From NCBI RefSeq assembly GCF_014217605.1, contig NZ_CP043639.1, positions 1,821,501-1,885,500 on the forward strand: a DNA stretch of 64,000 bases. Reading direction: 5' to 3'. This stretch comes from Sphingomonas sp. NBWT7. GTDB lineage: Bacteria; Pseudomonadota; Alphaproteobacteria; Sphingomonadales; Sphingomonadaceae. A model generated the notes under the pieces. That model had not been told where the DNA came from and searched no databases. It worked only from the letters and a program-made list of their open reading frames with translations. Positions 62,568 through 64,000 of the stretch are shown in pieces. A program made the translations under genes and the position numbers. Each line of letters begins with the position of its first letter. The stretch's first letter is position 1.

Positions 62568-63353
62568 TCAGCGCCGCTCGACGATCAGCGACTGTACCGC
62601 GCGCCCGAACCAGCCGCGCGCGTCACCGAGCCGCGTCATCGCCAGCCCTGCGCCGTCCTCACCCAGCCAGGTCTCCGCGTCGGAGAAGATCCACGCCCCC
62701 TCCGGCGCGCGCGCGAAGCTGACGGTCAGGTCGGCGTTGAGGAACGTCCATGCATCGAACGGCAGCATCGGCGCGATGCCGTTGGAGAAGTCCGCCACCG
62801 CCATCGCGCGCGTCACCGGCGTCTGCGCCTCGCCTGCGATCAGCGCACGATGCTGGCGGAACCACATCTTGCCCGGCCCCAATTGCCCGAAGCCGCCGCG
62901 GATGCGTCGCATGTCGAAGTTCGCGCCGAAGTTGACGCGGCTCGGCAGTTCGCCCTGAAACGTCGTATCGGGCGGCACGTCGTCGGGCGATCCCGGCCCG
63001 CCGGCGATTCCCGCCCCGTCGGGCAGCGGCTCGTCGCCGATCCGCACGCGCAGCACGATCCCGCGCGTCACTTCCTTGCCGGCATGCAGCAACCGCACTT
63101 GGACGAGCTGGATCTTGCGCCCATCGCGGATCACCTCCGACTCGACCTCGAGCCGATCGACCGGCACCGGCCGCAGCAGCTCGACCGTCACGCGCGCGAC
63201 GCGCATCGGCGAGGCGGTCGGCACCTGTTCCGCGGCCCAGGCAACCAGCGCGGACGGCGCCCCGCCATGTTGCAGCCCGGGGTGCCACGGCCCCGCGGCA
63301 TAGCCGCTCGCGACGAGCCCGGCGCCGTCGCGCGTGAAGATGGCATCGGACAC
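62568..63353 (-). CDS. Thioesterase-like (hotdog) family protein
   Basis: A 261-residue protein with two hotdog-fold halves, as in TesB-type acyl-CoA thioesterases. Segments HGGAPSALVAWAAEQ near residue 28 and RVTVELLRPVPVDRLEV fit the first half. Active-site residues cannot be confirmed. GTG at 63353 with GGGAG upstream is preferred. It may be co-transcribed with the hypothetical gene downstream; the acyl-CoA dehydrogenase gene upstream ends in a terminator. Confidence 0.83.
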   Translation of the reverse strand: MSDAIFTRDGAGLVASGYAAGPWHPGLQHGGAPSALVAWAAEQVPTASPMRVARVTVELLRPVPVDRLEVESEVIRDGRKIQLVQVRLLHAGKEVTRGIVLRVRIGDEPLPDGAGIAGGPGSPDDVPPDTTFQGELPSRVNFGANFDMRRIRGGFGQLGPGKMWFRQHRALIAGEAQTPVTRAMAVADFSNGIAPMLPFDAWTFLNADLTVSFARAPEGAWIFSDAETWLGEDGAGLAMTRLGDARGWFGRAVQSLIVERR

Positions 63354-63370
63354 TCGGATCTCCCTAGAGC

Positions 63371-63409
63371 AAAGGCGCCGGGGAACCGCGATGGTCCCCG
63401 GCGCCCTTA
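63371..63409 (-). terminator. Terminator after the acyl-CoA dehydrogenase
   Basis: A stem GGCGCCGGGGA with TCCCCGGCGCC (63374-63384 with 63395-63405) followed on the minus strand by TTTGC. It separates the dehydrogenase from the thioesterase-like gene. Confidence 0.75.
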
Positions 63410-63441
63410 GTGTCGCCTGTCGTGTCGCTTGGATAGGGCGA

Positions 63442-64000
63442 TCAGTGCAGCGCCAGCTCGTTGCGGCCGACCACCATGTGGTGCACCTCATCCGGCCCGT
63501 CGGCGAAGCGCAGGTGGCGCACGTCGGCGTAAAGCTCGGCGAGCGGGGTGAACTGGCTCATGCCATAGGCGCCGTGAATCTGGATCGCCTGGTCGAGGAT
63601 CTGGCAGGTTTTCTCGGGCACCATCGCCTTCACCATGCTGACCCACACGCGCGCTTCGCGGTTGCCCAGCACGTCCATCGCCTTCGCCGCCTTCAGCACC
63701 ATCAGCCGCATCGCCTCGATCTCGATCCGCGCGCGGCTGACGAGTTCGAGGTTCTTGCCGAGCATGATCAGTGAGCGGCCGAACGCCTCGCGCGAATTGC
63801 CGCGCTTCACCATCAGGTCGAGCGCGATCTCGGCCTTGCCGATCGTACGCATGCAATGGTGGATGCGCCCCGGCCCGAGCCGTACCTGCGAGATCTCGAA
63901 GCCGCGCCCTTCGCCCAGCAGGATATTCTCGCGCGGCACGCGCACGTTGTTGAAGCGCAGGTGCATGTGTCCGCGCGGTGCGTGATCCTTGCCGAACACC
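63442..64000 (-). CDS. Acyl-CoA dehydrogenase, C-terminal part (cut by window end)
   Basis: About 185 residues of the C-terminal part of an acyl-CoA dehydrogenase. The segments RFNNVRVPRENILLGEGRGF, RLGPGRIHHCMRTIG and AIQIHGAYGMSQFTPLAELY are typical of the ACAD10/11-like group that oxidises acyl-CoA with FAD. The start lies beyond position 64000. A terminator follows it. Confidence 0.9.
   Translation of the reverse strand, partial: VFGKDHAPRGHMHLRFNNVRVPRENILLGEGRGFEISQVRLGPGRIHHCMRTIGKAEIALDLMVKRGNSREAFGRSLIMLGKNLELVSRARIEIEAMRLMVLKAAKAMDVLGNREARVWVSMVKAMVPEKTCQILDQAIQIHGAYGMSQFTPLAELYADVRHLRFADGPDEVHHMVVGRNELALH

Overview
The window is a 64 kb piece of a GC-rich alphaproteobacterial chromosome, most likely from Sphingomonas or a close relative in the Sphingomonadales. 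The evidence is the protein types and gene order: a cytochrome oxidase assembly block ending in surf1 and thrC, a CarD-FdxA-S4-helicase block, a TetR-controlled TonB-dependent receptor, DUF3606 and DUF427 proteins, and a CIRCE-controlled groESL. The assignment is from recognition only; no search was run. I saw no rRNA, tRNA, insertion sequence, phage gene or CRISPR array. Many genes start with GTG, and overlaps of 4 nt (ATGA or GTGA) between neighbours are common.

Layout. 1-7.3 kb: small housekeeping and stress genes (rhodanese-like protein, sterol desaturase family protein, ATP-dependent DNA ligase, a frameshifted metallophosphoesterase, DUF1328 protein, Dps, a divergent GDT1 family protein, ribosomal protein L33). 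7.4-9.7 kb: three tandem secreted DUF2807 (GIN-domain) genes. 9.8-13.8 kb: carD, fdxA, an S4 RNA-binding protein and a Suv3/MgpS-like helicase. 14-20 kb: an M23 peptidase, a YhiN-type flavoprotein, a 59-codon HTH-like gene, a TetR regulator and a divergent TonB-dependent receptor. 20-27 kb: prfC, thrC and the cytochrome c oxidase assembly operon, in which the subunit I and II genes are absent. 26.9-33.1 kb: a catabolic cluster with a nitroreductase, two D-aminoacylase family paralogues of identical length, a BKACE (DUF849) enzyme and an IclR regulator.

33.2-50.4 kb is a polysaccharide biosynthesis and export locus. It has two divergent translationally coupled units, plus a short GT2/jelly-roll pair and a convergent FemAB/cupin pair. 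Its parts are a sugar-1-phosphate transferase, glycosyltransferases, a flippase, an O-antigen ligase/polymerase, a Wza-like outer-membrane lipoprotein and a Wzz/GumC-like co-polymerase. The co-polymerase carries a long linker and what looks like a degenerate tyrosine-kinase domain. Four FemAB/GNAT-fold acyltransferases, a polysaccharide deacetylase and a JmjC-like cupin complete the locus. Together they probably make and modify a surface or secreted polysaccharide of unknown structure.

50.4-64 kb: an SDR oxidoreductase, a SirB1 family protein, a 24-codon small ORF with its own promoter and terminator, a DUF3606 protein, exonuclease III, a UPF0126 membrane protein, a GNAT acetyltransferase that seems to begin with CTG, SppA, a MATE transporter, groES-groEL behind a CIRCE operator, a DUF427 protein, a thioesterase-like protein, and the C-terminal part of an acyl-CoA dehydrogenase cut by the window end.

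The points most worth following up are the 24-codon small gene, the degenerate-kinase tail of the polysaccharide co-polymerase, the aminoacylase/BKACE cluster, the tandem GIN-domain genes and the CTG-start acetyltransferase.
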